A stretch of 64,000 bases of DNA from Oikopleura dioica. Its lineage: Eukaryota > Chordata > Appendicularia > Copelata > Oikopleuridae. The stretch spans positions 5,086,501 to 5,150,500 of the forward strand of contig OU015566.1 in NCBI GenBank assembly GCA_907165135.1, in the 5' to 3' direction. The notes under the pieces are model-generated. The model ran no database searches, was not told the DNA's origin, and saw nothing but the letters and a program-made list of their open reading frames with translations. Positions 34,900-45,282 of this stretch are shown piece by piece. The translations under genes and the position numbers were made by a program. Position 1 is the stretch's first letter. Every line of letters begins with the position of its first letter.

Positions 34900-35811
34900 T
34901 TTCTTAGAACTCTATTATCAGTAAATTTTCCAACCCAAGTCCTGAATAATCCCAGTGTCTTCTCTATCATGAGTTTTTTGCTGCATTCGATCCGCTTTCC
35001 TCTCGAATTGTCCCTAATCAGCGAGAGTGATTGGTCCATCGTTGCCTGAGAACACGATTTTGAAGCCATTGTCGAGCCGGTCTTTGAATAAATCCATCAT
35101 GATATCATTCAGCGCGTTGATATGATGACATTTTACCTCCCAGACGAATCGTCGCTGATGAAGATACGAGAAAACCAGTAGAATTCGGATTCAGTCAGGA
35201 TTGACACTTGACTTGCTTCGGCTTCTCCATCTGGAATCTCTTTTCCGATAACGATGTACAAGCAACCAGAGTAATTCAGCAACTTCAATGCTTTTGGCAA
35301 AAGACTGGCTAATAAAAGCTCTGTTCCATTATTTCCACCGCTCCATGAAGCACTCAGATCTTGCTCTTTTTGTGATTTGTGGAGCTCCTCACTGGTTGTC
35401 ACGACATACGGAGGGTTTAGCAAAACAAAATCGAATAGACCTGTACGAAGGCATCTACCCGCGTTGTCAACAGCGATGTCTACAAGTGAATTGTTCTTCT
35501 TTTCATTTTTACTCGTGCATTCGGAACATAACTCGTTAATGTCAAAAGAAAGAACGTAGCTTTTTGTCCAACTCGCGAAGGCACATGAAATGACCCCGAT
35601 CCGGAACCGATTTCAACTGCTAGACCAGGCTTTTCTATGGAAATAATCAACAAGCGCTACAAAACATGCTTCAGTATCTGACTTCTTTGCCTAAACATTT
35701 ATCCTGAAGTTCCTTTTCAATGCCATCAAGAAAGACAAACGAATCCTCAGAAGGCTCATACACAGAATCGGTATAATCATACCATGCTGAATAATCTGGC
35801 GTTGGACGCAT
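34875..35811 (-). CDS. N6AMT1: N6AMT1/HemK2-like glutamine methyltransferase, one frameshift
   Basis: N6AMT1 methylates the GGQ glutamine of release factor eRF1, with TRMT112 as partner. Seen here: start MRPTPDYSAWYDYTDSVYEP (the VYEPxEDSF helix), SAM motif I VEIGSGSG, then CAFASWTKSYVLSFDIN, the catalytic LLNPPYVV, and SWSGGNNGTELL. Between motif I and the next strand the frame shifts by one at a G4 run (about 35598), so one G seems missing. Intron 1 (after KCL) fits a GC-AG boundary. A further intron precedes the last exon (SLIRDNSRGKRIECSKKL). Its 3' end overlaps or abuts the next gene's ATG, an operon-like spacing. Confidence 0.8.
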
Positions 35812-35880
35812 TCTTAATTTTACGATGTCAGTTTTATTGAAATTTATAATTTGGCAGTATTTTAACTAAAATTTATTTTT

Positions 35881-38800
35881 TTATAATTTATTTTTATTAA
35901 AGCGGTGCGTCTTCTGATGCTGGTTGAGCGACCATCTGTCGTGGAAGACCTCTTCGCAGTAGCGACATTGCATGGGAACCTAAACGAAACGGCGATAAAC
36001 AAAACAATAAGAACGAGAACCGGTGTTACCTCTTGATAAGAATGTTGCTTGCGCATGTGAACATTCAAGTCGGACTTTCGGCCCAACATCGTGTGGCAAA
36101 TTTCACATTCGAACTTTGGTGCGGTCTTCGTGTGCTGCTGCATGACGTGCATTTTGAGACTGCCGTGCTGCGTAAATCGCGCCTTGCAGTGCGGACACTC
36201 GTTGGGCTTTCCGCCCGTGTGCGAAAACTTGTGCCGCTTGAGATGGGAGCTGTTTGCAAACGCTTTGCCGCAGATGTCGCAGCTGAACGGCCGCTCGCCC
36301 GTGTGAGATCTAAAAACTTTTATCCAGAGTTGGACTTCCCGAATAGAAAATAAATTTTCTATTTTGAACTGACCTCATATGGCGAGTAAGATTTGATTTT
36401 TGACGGAAGCGTATTCGCACTCTGGGCACTAGAAAATTATTTCATGAGCGCTAGAAGTTGAAGTGTGTTTACCTTGTAAGGCTTGACGCTTGAAGCTGGT
36501 TGGACTGACTCTTCACTGGCTGACTCGTCAGACTAAGGTAAAGTTAGAATACTTTTTCATGATTACAAATCGTTACCTCCTCTCGTTGATTCGAAGCAAT
36601 AGATTCTTGCCTCGGATTCAAGTTGTGGCTCATTCCGTCTCTCTTTCGTCTGGCTTTTACAGCATCAGCAATTGAAGTGCCTTTATCGTCCTTTCGTGCC
36701 GACCTTCTGGAGGAAACATCTGAAGAAGAGCCAGAAAACGCAGGCTCAGGCTGTTCGGAGGTTCCAGCGGTGACATTCAAAGATCGGTCAAATGTCTCGT
36801 ACTCAGGATTTGTCGTATCAGCAGCGTTTCTCTCGGAAGGAAGATTGGTAACGTTAGCAGTGTTGTCGAATGTGCCATACTCTGGATTCGTATCAACAGG
36901 AGTCTCTACTAGAGAGTCCCTACTGACTGGAGTAGCTGCTCGAGGCTTAAAAATTGGTCCAGTTGGTGGTGGAGGAGCAGGGCCTCTCGTAGCAGCGACC
37001 GGTGGTGGTGGCGGTGGTCGGATATTCGGTCGCGACGATGGTCTCACCGAGGCAGGATGAGGCTTCCGTGAGGAAGTTGCTCGTTGAATATCTGTTCCTG
37101 GACGACGAGCAATGGTGACATCCACAGCTGGCGTAAGAATCGTCGGCTTTGAAGCGCTTTTCTTAGGCGGTATATTTTCTTTCTCGTGCTTGCTCCTTTT
37201 CGCTGCGTGATCTTTCGCGCTTGCTTCGCCCCGCGCGTCCTTTTCAGGAGTCTGAAGCTTTCTCTTGTTTGAAGTGGGAAACATAAATTCGCGAACGTCC
37301 TCTCTGTCAATTGGCGCGGGTGGGGACTGATCATGTTCAGGCGATAGTGCTTGTCGATCCTCCGCAGATTCATCGAACAAAGCTTGCTGCGACCAGTTAT
37401 GAGCTGACTCCTGCTCTTCTCGTGGCTGCGAGCGTTCATGAGTTTGCGATTTTGAAGATTTAGTTTTTGAAGGTCCCGGTTTTTCTTTTGTAGGCTTTTC
37501 CGCTACTGGAAGACGCTTTTGAAACGGCTTGATGATCCTGGAACGAGCTTCGAAAAATTCACATTTGGTACTTTTGGCTCCCAAGAAATCGCTTTTTCAA
37601 ATTCTCGATTCAAGCTCGAATCTCGTGGTCGGTATGTTGTTGAAATGAAAGCTCTCGCGAATTCCAGACGTCGACTAATACCGCCAGCTTGTAATTTTCG
37701 AAGGGCTCTAGCCAAAGATTTATCCAACTCGTCGCGCGTTGGTTTTGCTCTCGATCTCGGAATTTTTCTGTAAACTCTTTTTTGCTGTTTAGCCTGATCT
37801 GATTGCCTCTTAATCTTCTTTGTTTCAGTATTCCTCGTCGGCGATTTGAGCTTCGCAAAGTAATCGTCATCTAAATCCTCGTCGAAAGTCTTCTGTGTTG
37901 CCGATGTTGACTCATGTCGATCTTGAGTTGCTTGTGCTGACTGTTGTGAGCCGAGAACAAGCGCTGAGTGGTTTAAAAGATCGCCCCATCGCTGAGTCTG
38001 GTTCATCTCTTCTTGCGACTTTTTTTCTGGAGACTCTTCGGCGCAAAAGTCCACCGGATCGTGAGTCCTTTTTTTTCTCCCTCCAGTCTTTCGTAGCGTC
38101 TTTCCAGAAACCTGTGACCAGGAATTGTTTCGTTGCGGACTCGGCGCTATAATTCGAGTATATTTTCAATATTTATTTGATCGCTTACTTGGTTGGTCGG
38201 GATCAAGATCTGAGGCCAGCTTCGCAAAGTAATCGTCATTTAAATCCTCGTCGAAAGTCTTCTGCGTGGCTGAGGCTTCCTCCAAGGTTGGAGAAGTGGG
38301 AGGCGTAAAATATTTTTCATTAGTCCCTTGTGACTCTTCTTGAGGTTGAAGTTGAGTTGCTGATGTTGACTCTTGTCGAGCTTGAGTTGCTTGGGTTGAC
38401 TGTTGTGAGTCGAGAGCAAGCGCTGTGTGGTTTAAAAGATCGCCCACTCGCTGGGTCTGGTTTATCCCTTCTTGTGACTTCTTCTTTCTTTCTTCTTGAG
38501 ACTTCCCGGCGCATAAGTTCAGCGCATCGTGAGTTCTCCTTTTTCTCCCTTCAGTCTCTCGTAGCGTCTCTCCAGAAACCTGCGACCAGGAATCTTTTAA
38601 TTCGACCTTTTTTGATCTCACCGTCGTGTCTCCTGAGGACGCCATGATTATCTCCGGGGACTCCATCGGTTCTTCTTCCTGATTTTCATTGAAGAGGCTT
38701 CGCCGAAGCTTTCTCGAGGGCTGAGGAGGTGTTGCGGGTGCTGATTGATCAGCCTTACTCGGCGTTTTCGGTAGACTCTTTTCAGGCGTTTCATAGACGG

Positions 38801-39496
38801 AGGAGCCTTGAGAGGAGTTCGCTTCCTTTTCTTCTTGCTGGGAAATCTCCGTAGTATCCATTGGCTGCAGCTCATCATTGAAAAGTTCTCCGCTGACGGA
38901 GAGGGAGATCTCTGGATCCGAAGGCACCTCATCATCGAAAAGTTCTCCGCTGACGGAGAGGGAGATCTCTGGATCCGAAGGCACCTCATCATTGAGTAGT
39001 TCTTCTTGACTAGTTCTTTGCAAAAACTCAGCAGCTCGCTCCATCATCTCATATCGGCTCAGTTGAGAAGGTTGAGTTTCCTGAGTTTCCCGGCCATCGG
39101 TGCTCTTCTGAGATTGGAGAAGCTCCGCTAACGGTATTCGAGGGGAATCTCAGTTGATTCCTTTGGAGAACTTGTCTTTCGTTGGGGAATCGGCGCTATA
39201 ATTCGAGTTTATTTTCAATATTTATTTGATCGCTTACTTGGCTCGTCGGGATCAAGATTTGAGGCCACCTTTGAGTTGGATGATTTGTTAGAAGTCTTCT
39301 CCGGCGATTTGAAGTGGGGTGAAGGCTGCGAAAACTCAGCAGCGCGTTCCAGCGGGGGGATATCTACGCGGAATTGCATGAAAATACGTCAACTGGCTTT
39401 AATTTTACCTATTTCTGAAGATTCACCCTCGTCAATGACACGCTCTCTCGAATTATCATCCGACGAAGGGGATTCATCACTCTGTTTTAGTTTCAT
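35881..39496 (-). CDS. CTCF-like zinc-finger protein with only five fingers
   Basis: Exons: 39410-39496 (ATG), 39238-39363, 38189-39195, 36577-38146, 36473-36532, 36374-36428, 36030-36309 and 35881-35979. The N-terminal 900-odd residues are disordered (acidic, Ser/Gln/Pro-rich, with a PPPPPP run and DNLL-like motifs). The C-terminus has five C2H2 fingers matching CTCF fingers 4 to 8 in order: CPECEYASVK, CDICGKAFANSSHLKRH, CPHCKARFTQHGSLKMH, CEICHTMLGRKSDLNVHMRKQHSY and CRYCEEVFHDRWSLNQHQKTH, followed by a TAA ten codons later. Fingers 1-3 and 9-11 are absent. One-base gaps in homopolymers are seen at an A5 (36374-36428 exon), a T5 (about 37557) and a C4 (about 39140). Linkage of the long exon to the fingers is inferred from phase. 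Confidence 0.65.
38142..39280 (-). repeat. Internal tandem duplication within the CTCF-like gene
   Basis: About 95 bp spanning an intron (CGGCGCTATAATTCGAG to GGGATCAAGATxTGAGGCCA) is nearly identical at 38142-38240 and 39191-39275. The neighbouring exons share QTQR.GDLLNH, ATQKTFDEDL.DDYFAKL and WSQVSG blocks. A 57-bp unit encoding EVPSDPEISLSVSGELF is itself duplicated at 38890-39000. Confidence 0.8.
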
Positions 39497-39803
39497 TTTC
39501 AATCCGATAGCGCACTGTCTGAAGAAAATAATATGGGATCCTTTCTCCCATATTTTATTTCAATTTTCTTCCATAAATATCTTCCATAAATCAATGATTT
39601 ATAGTACTAAGATAAAAATGGCCTACGGTGTGTAATTTTTCAATGTATCTTCTTGGGAAATTGCAGCTAAATTTAAACAGGCCGTGTTTTACATGTAGAA
39701 GTGCAGAAGTAACAAGTAAGCGCGGTATGAATGCACAAAATCGAAAAAGGGAGTTTTTGTTTAAAATTTTCATGTTTTTCAATTGGTTTATTCAACCTTT
39801 GAA

Positions 39804-41718
39804 CTATCGGAAACAATAGCGAAGATATGGAACGTCTTGATCTTCTTCGGCTTCTGTCATGTCATTACAGCAGACGTCGAGCACGAGGTATCGCTCGTGC
39901 GCGCCGATTTCTTTTTTGTCGACTGTTTTCACTGCCTCACTAGAAAGAATGAGCATTTAGCTGCAGTAACAAGTGTAGAGAGCTTACCTGACAGTCATGG
40001 CAAGTCGGTCCTGCTTCTTCTTCGGCGGGTTGAGGAAGAAGGAGTAGAGAAGTGTCACTCCAGAGCTCAGCATCTGGACCTCAAGCTTCCTATCATTCTT
40101 GAAATGGTCGAGGAGCTCGCCAATTGTCATCTCTCCGCCATTTTCTTTTCGTCCGTCGATGTCAAATCGATCCCAGAGGGTCCAGTGCTGGTCTCCAAAA
40201 TAAGTGTTCTAAAACTGTTTTGTATAAAAGAGCCATACTTTCAGTTTCACCTTTGGTGGAGTCATGGGCTCGGAGAAGGAATACGCTGGAATCGCGAGAT
40301 TCATGAACGTATTTCGATAGTTTTCAATGTCGTCGATTCCGTTGACGATCTTGTAAAGCTCGGCAGAGATTAGACCGGCGACGAGGGCGGTGAAGAAGCT
40401 GGAGACTGGTGGTGACGTAGTTCTCTTCGAATCTGTGGCGCGCCCATTCGATGCAGTCATTGAAGTCATTTGGTTTTTGGTCGATGAGGAAGTCAACGAG
40501 TTGACTCAACGACTCCCTGGGCAGAGGTGATTGGCTCGTTGCCGGGCAGCTTCTCAGTTTTTGCGACAAGTCGGCGGGATCGGAAAGGAACTGTTTCGCA
40601 GAGCCTGCCTGTCCAGTAAAGAGTCCTTCAAAGTTATCTCGCGCCCACTAAAAAAGGTCATACTTTGACCAAAATAGGCTCAAAAGCAGGGTGGCTATTT
40701 TGGACAAAATTTTGGGGTCTGGCCATCCAATTTCCATCCAATAAATTTTGAGTCGTAACTATCCATCCAAAATCCAACCCAATCCAATTATTACCCAATT
40801 CCCCAAAAATCCCCAATTCCAATTAGATCCAATTGGATTTCCAATTTTTCCAAGGCTTTTAGTACTTTGAAAAGAACGGAAACAGTAAGTTTTTATCCGA
40901 AAAGAGGATCAACATAGCCAAAACAATGATTTTTATCCGAAATTGTTCATTTTTATCATGAAAATGACCCTGCTTTGCATAGTTTAGCGAGATATTTTTA
41001 TTGGATCCAATTTCCCAATTTCCCCAATTGCCCAATTTTCCCCAACAAAATCCGGTACCCTGGCCATCCAAATTCCATCCAAACCTTATTGGATTGGATC
41101 CAATCCAATTCCAACTAACCCCCAAATCCAAAATAGCCACCCTGCTCAAAAGGTACCTGAAGGCAATGCTCGATGGCATTTGGGAAATTTTTCAAAGTAC
41201 AGATGGGAATGGATTTCTCTTGTGCATCGCGGGAAGAGCCGTAGGACTCGGAGACCTTGCCATCCTTGCCATCAGTAGGGGTCCAGTCGTACTCGGTGAA
41301 GTTGGTCATGTAGGAGACATCCTTTTCGTGCTCGGCGGGGTGCATTTTGGTGGGGATGTATCGGTACTTGCCATCGACGATGATGATGTTATCTTGACGA
41401 TTTTGTCAGTTGGTGCCAGCTCAAACACGAAGCGTACCCATCTGGAAGTGAGAGGCAGACATGTGGAACTTGGAGTAAAGGAAGTCAGCTCGAGCGAGTC
41501 GATCAAAGGCCCAGAAGAAGAAAATGGCGCCGGCAGCGAGGAAAGCTTCACCAGAGAGCTTGGCAGAGCCCCAGTAGACCTTCTTTGGTGGGACTTGGTT
41601 GAACTTGTTCTACAAGCGCAGATCAGTAACTCCTTTTTCTAAAGCGAGTTACCTGGAAAGAGCCAGATCGGAAGTTTCTGACGGAGACGATCTGTCGAGC
41701 GAGAGTTCTGTTCAACAT
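39804..41718 (-). pseudogene. Chimera: mitochondrial-type leader fused to UBA1 C-terminal parts
   Basis: Exons 41653-41718, 41438-41609, 41157-41392, 40239-40647, 39988-40208 and 39804-39939. The first two and half of the third encode a basic mitochondrial-type leader (MLNRTLARQIVSVRNF), a hydrophobic span (FLAAGAIFFFWAF) and a small domain ending [10 protein letters not shown]. The frame then runs without a break into ubiquitin-activating enzyme E1: VSESYGSS, catalytic cysteine segment [26 protein letters not shown], and after a jump of about 220 residues with a frame change, the AELYKIVNG and SEPMTPP segments, WTLWDRF and the C-terminal ubiquitin-fold end VPYLRYCF. The adenylation half and most of the second catalytic half-domain are missing. 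It is either a deletion chimera or a misassembly. Confidence 0.7.
40687..41144. mobile_element. hAT-like MITE, family 1 copy B, TSD CTCAAAAG
   Basis: The 458-bp element has the same CAGGGTGGCTATTTTGG ends as the 13574 copy but in opposite orientation, with perfect 8-bp repeats CTCAAAAG at 40679-40686 and 41145-41152. It lies in an intron of the UBA1 chimera. Confidence 0.93.
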
Positions 41719-41883
41719 CTTCTGAACAAGCGAAATCAGTTTAGCGACGCTATTGAATTAACGGAGCGCACACAACATGTTTGAAGATTGCACAAATTCG
41801 AAATAATCTAAGAAAGTAAAGCTCGGTGTGAGACATTTTGGGAAGGAAAGGGTAGAAATAGTAGCGCCATTGTTCAATTCGTG

Positions 41884-42546
41884 TCATTTCGCCTCTATAC
41901 TAGCATCTTGGTGCTCGGTTTGCGCGTCCACAAGCATAATCACTTCTTGCAGAGATCTGTTTGTCCAGTCGTTCGTGAAGTTATCGAGGTAGCAGTCAAA
42001 GTCCTAGAAGTTGCCATGCGTGCGCAAAATAATAGAAGTTCTTACTTGAAGTTCGAGGCAGAAGTCGGCTTTATGCAGCTGAGCGACGGTCTTGAAAACG
42101 TTTTCGTTCTCAAAGCTGAGCTTGTTTGAAGAGTACACCCACTTTCCAGACTAAATGCAAATCAATGAACACAGATTCTAGAAGAATCTATAAAATTTCG
42201 CACCTCTTTGACAAACGGTCTCATGGCGAACTTGGAGTCTTCTTGCCAAATGTTGTGGAGAAGGAAGGCGTCCTTGAATTGCTCCCGGAGCTTGTCGCCG
42301 ACCTTCTCCGCGTACTGCGATGGCGTGGCGCTCTTGACGATTTCGGGCGACTCGTAGTAGCCAGCGATGGCCAGATTGTTCCGCTCGCAGTAGTCTTCTA
42401 CCGTTCTCATCGCTACTTGGAACATTGGCTTCAGCGAAATGCCCTGACAATTCAGATCACAACTGCGCAACAAAAGTTATACTCACCTGGTGGAAAAGAG
42501 GAATACACTCGGATATATAAGTTTCTTTCTCGATGTCGCAGTCCAT
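41884..42546 (-). pseudogene. EMC8/EMC9-like, N-terminus missing
   Basis: EMC8/9 are cytosolic subunits of the ER membrane insertase complex. Exons 42487-42546, 42204-42443, 42046-42150 and 41884-42003 encode CIPLFHQ, GISLKPMFQVAMRTVEDYC, LAIAGYYESPE, ATPSQYAEKVGDKL and the family end DNFTNDWTNRSLQEVIMLV. Phases hold between these exons. The first 60 or so residues (the start of the MPN-like fold) are not found upstream, where a KDM1B-like exon lies instead. It could use a distant exon, but truncation is the simpler reading. Confidence 0.6.
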
Positions 42547-42640
42547 CAGTAAAACACCATTTTACTGATCATTTTGTTTTGCATATATAAAAGCACTACA
42601 CTATCAAACATTTTTTATAGAGAGATGCGCTTTAACGTAC

Positions 42641-44833
42641 CGATGGGTGGCTTCTCCAGCGAAAAATAATCGATCGGAAGCTGGTTCCGCCATTTTGTCG
42701 TAGTCTTTTCCGGTTGAACCGAAGTTGATAAAAGAATAACTCATATCATATGAGTCATTTGGGAGTATTCTGCTTTTCCCCAGCGTGTTATGTGGAAGCT
42801 CAGGGGCTCTGGGCTCGTGATTTCTTTGAAGATTTCATTTTTAAGAGTCACAAAATGGCGACAATTCAAGTAAAAAGCGTCGCCATCGCACTAGAAACGA
42901 GCTGTTTATCTAGGCTCGTCATCCTGTACTGAAAAAAATACTGTACAGTCTACTGTTTCCTGTTTTTTAACTACTGTACTGTTAACTGTCTGAATTTTCG
43001 ACGAAAAATTTCAAACTGTGTACAGTACTGTTTGCAGTAAACAGTTAACTGCGCGAATTTCAGGGAATACGAACTGTAAACAGTAACAGTACTGTGAGAG
43101 AAAACAGGTTTTTTCAAAAAATGCAGTTTTTTACTTAAAACTACTTCATTTTTTAGCTTTTTGGGCCTTTATGGCGAAATTAGGAGAGACCACTTCGAAA
43201 ATACTGTCAACAGTATACTGTTTACAGCTACTGTTTACAGTATTTGCTTACTGTTTTACTGTAAAACAGTGACAGTACTGTTACTGTAAAAACAGTACTG
43301 TTACTGTATAGTACTGCCTGTACTGTTTACTGTTTGAAAATCAGCCCTCCTCCGAAAAAACCTGTTACTGTTACTGTTACTGTATACAGGATGACGAGCC
43401 TAGCTGTTTATCACTCATCGAATGATAAATATCAAACGAAGCTCCAGCTGCGATCGAATTGAGCGTAAAATGATCACTCTCAGGCGATGGAATATCGAAG
43501 AACACATTAAAAATCCCCGACGTATCGTGTTCATCATCAGCGTCGACGCCTGAGTCGGAGCCAGAAACGCTGATGGAGCCAAAGAAATCAGCGCCACCGA
43601 TCTCGTAACTCCACCATTTTGAATCGAAGCGGAGGAGGCATTTTTCTATCAGACCGGCACCGATGTTTTCTACAGCGCGCCATTTTCGCGGAGATAAGTC
43701 GGGGGTGAAATTGATGATTTTCTTTTTCATGAGGGCGAGTGGGATTCACACGACGCATCTTTGAAATGGATACAGAAGTCTTATTTCAACCTATTTTACA
43801 AAATTGGTCAGCCACTTGCGGCTTCAAGATCTATTATTTATCTGTATCCGATCCTATTCGCCTCAATTTTCTCCCCATGAGTCGTCTCGAGCAGTTTCAT
43901 TTCTGTTTTTGAGTATCTTTCCGCGCTATGGCTGACGTATTCTTTGTGAGCGAGGTTAATCGCGTCGATGAGTGGAATGTCCTCTTTCTTGTCCAATCTC
44001 CAGTCGGATAAAATGTCCAAAATCGTGTTGAAATGATGCTCCATTCTCAAGTCTGGTCCACAGGATGTGGACATCGTGTTAGATTTGACGACTGATGGTG
44101 ATGATAGGGTTGTTTTGGCGGCCGTTGATGACCATTGCTCCTGCTGCTACCTAATAATGGACGATAAGTGAGCTTTTTTCGCTCAAACGAACCTTAGGTG
44201 CCCAAACATGAACTCGTCCTCCTATCCTCTTCCTCGCCTCTTGAATCTTCACATTGAATCAAAAGTTATGAAGCTGTCTGGCTGAAGAAATTCCTGATGG
44301 TCAGGCTCCAATTACAACAATCGTTTCTCGTTTCTCCAGCGGAATGTTTTTGAGAACCAACGGCCTGGGTATGTCCTCAAAGATGCCAAAGTTGATAATG
44401 CCCTTTATCGTAAGAAATTCTATTATAAGATTGAATAGTTCTGGCAGAGCGGAGCGAATGTATCCTCTTGTAATCGCATTTTGCATGCAGCTCTCTGGAG
44501 TAACCAAAATCGTCGGAGAATTAGACCACATCGAAACGACGAGATTTCTCACCGCTAGAATAATCTCTGCGCGGCGGGTGGAAAGGTTTGGTAGTGCGCA
44601 ACTTCATCAGGTTCGAAGGAATCGGGCTCGAGCGTCAAATCCACCAGGCTGGTAAAACGGACGACGATTGCGAAGACTAAAACAGCTGTTTTTCGAGTTG
44701 GAATTTCTGGGCTTGCGAGAGGGGAAGAAACGGTTGCGCTAGATTTTTCGAGGAGTCTTTCCTTGGCGTTCCTTTCTCGTCGTTGTTGTCGATTAGCTCG
44801 CGATCCCCTCCATTTCAGCCCTGAAGAAGTCAT
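42641..44833 (-). pseudogene. KDM1B/LSD2-like amine oxidase, decayed and MITE-split
   Basis: KDM1B is a FAD-dependent histone H3K4 demethylase. In order: SWIRM domain (44301-44590; AVRNLVVSMWSNSP, ITRGYIRSALPELF, IKGIINFGIF), FAD motif ETIVVIGA, GISSARQLHNF and RIGGRVHV (44145-44310), the insert-like helix HHFNTILDILSDWRLDK (43838-44074), NFTPDLSPRKW and AGLIEKCLL (43413-43730), ITRWGKAEYSQ and the C-terminal RLFFAGEATHR (42641-42790). Two conserved Gly codons of the FAD region read TGA. Frame changes occur near 44570 and 44085. A 492-bp element splits the DKQLVSSAMATL segment. Confidence 0.75.
42911..43402. mobile_element. TIR element, family 4, TSD GCTGTTTATC, in KDM1B-like exon
   Basis: The 492-bp element has ends TAGGCTCGTCATCCTGTA / TACAGGATGACGAGCCTA and perfect 10-bp repeats GCTGTTTATC (42901-42910, 43403-43412). 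The interior is made of TACTGTAC/ACAGTA permutations. Removal leaves the amine oxidase frame open across the site. Confidence 0.92.
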
Positions 44834-45073
44834 TCACGAGATTAGCCACGCTCATCTTAGCCGCTCATCAGACAAATGGCCGATTGGGCCTTATTCTAAA
44901 GATCGCTTCAGTTAGCTTGCTACAGTAATTTCACATTCAATCGAGTGCAGATCAAAAATAATCAGTGAAGAAAACCCCTTCTTTTTATTTCTTGTTCTCT
45001 AGTTCTCTGTTTTCTTCATTTTCATCCCTTAGCACCATTTTTCGGCTTTTCTCTTTTTTCTCGCTTTTGGAAT

Positions 45074-45105
45074 CTCCGCGCGCGCTGATTGGTCCGCGCG
45101 CGGAG
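45074..45105. promoter_or_regulatory. GC inverted repeat around CCAAT box between divergent genes
   Basis: CTCCGCGCGCG and CGCGCGCGGAG flank CTGATTGGTC, which contains an inverted CCAAT box. It lies between the KDM1B-like start (44833, minus) and the 45283 gene (plus), fitting a shared promoter. Confidence 0.45.
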
Positions 45106-45282
45106 CGAAACAAATTTGTTTCGAATTCAAATTTGAATCACGGAGATTTCTGAAATTCTTGAATGGAGGTCGATTCTAGCGCTAGGAATGCAGAATTAGA
45201 AAAGAGAGAGGAAGAAAAAAGGGAAGAATGATGAGAGAAGTATTTCGAAGAATATTTTAGCCGGCGAAAAGCGCGAAAACAA

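Noticed and set aside
36623-37060. Plus-strand frame with Gly-rich GGGGAG runs
   Set aside because: It mirrors the poly-Pro tract of the CTCF-like gene on the other strand.
44085-44310. UGA recoded as Gly or selenocysteine
   Set aside because: TGA ends SEC63 and other clean genes normally, and TAA and TAG also interrupt nearby copies, so plain nonsense mutation is simpler.
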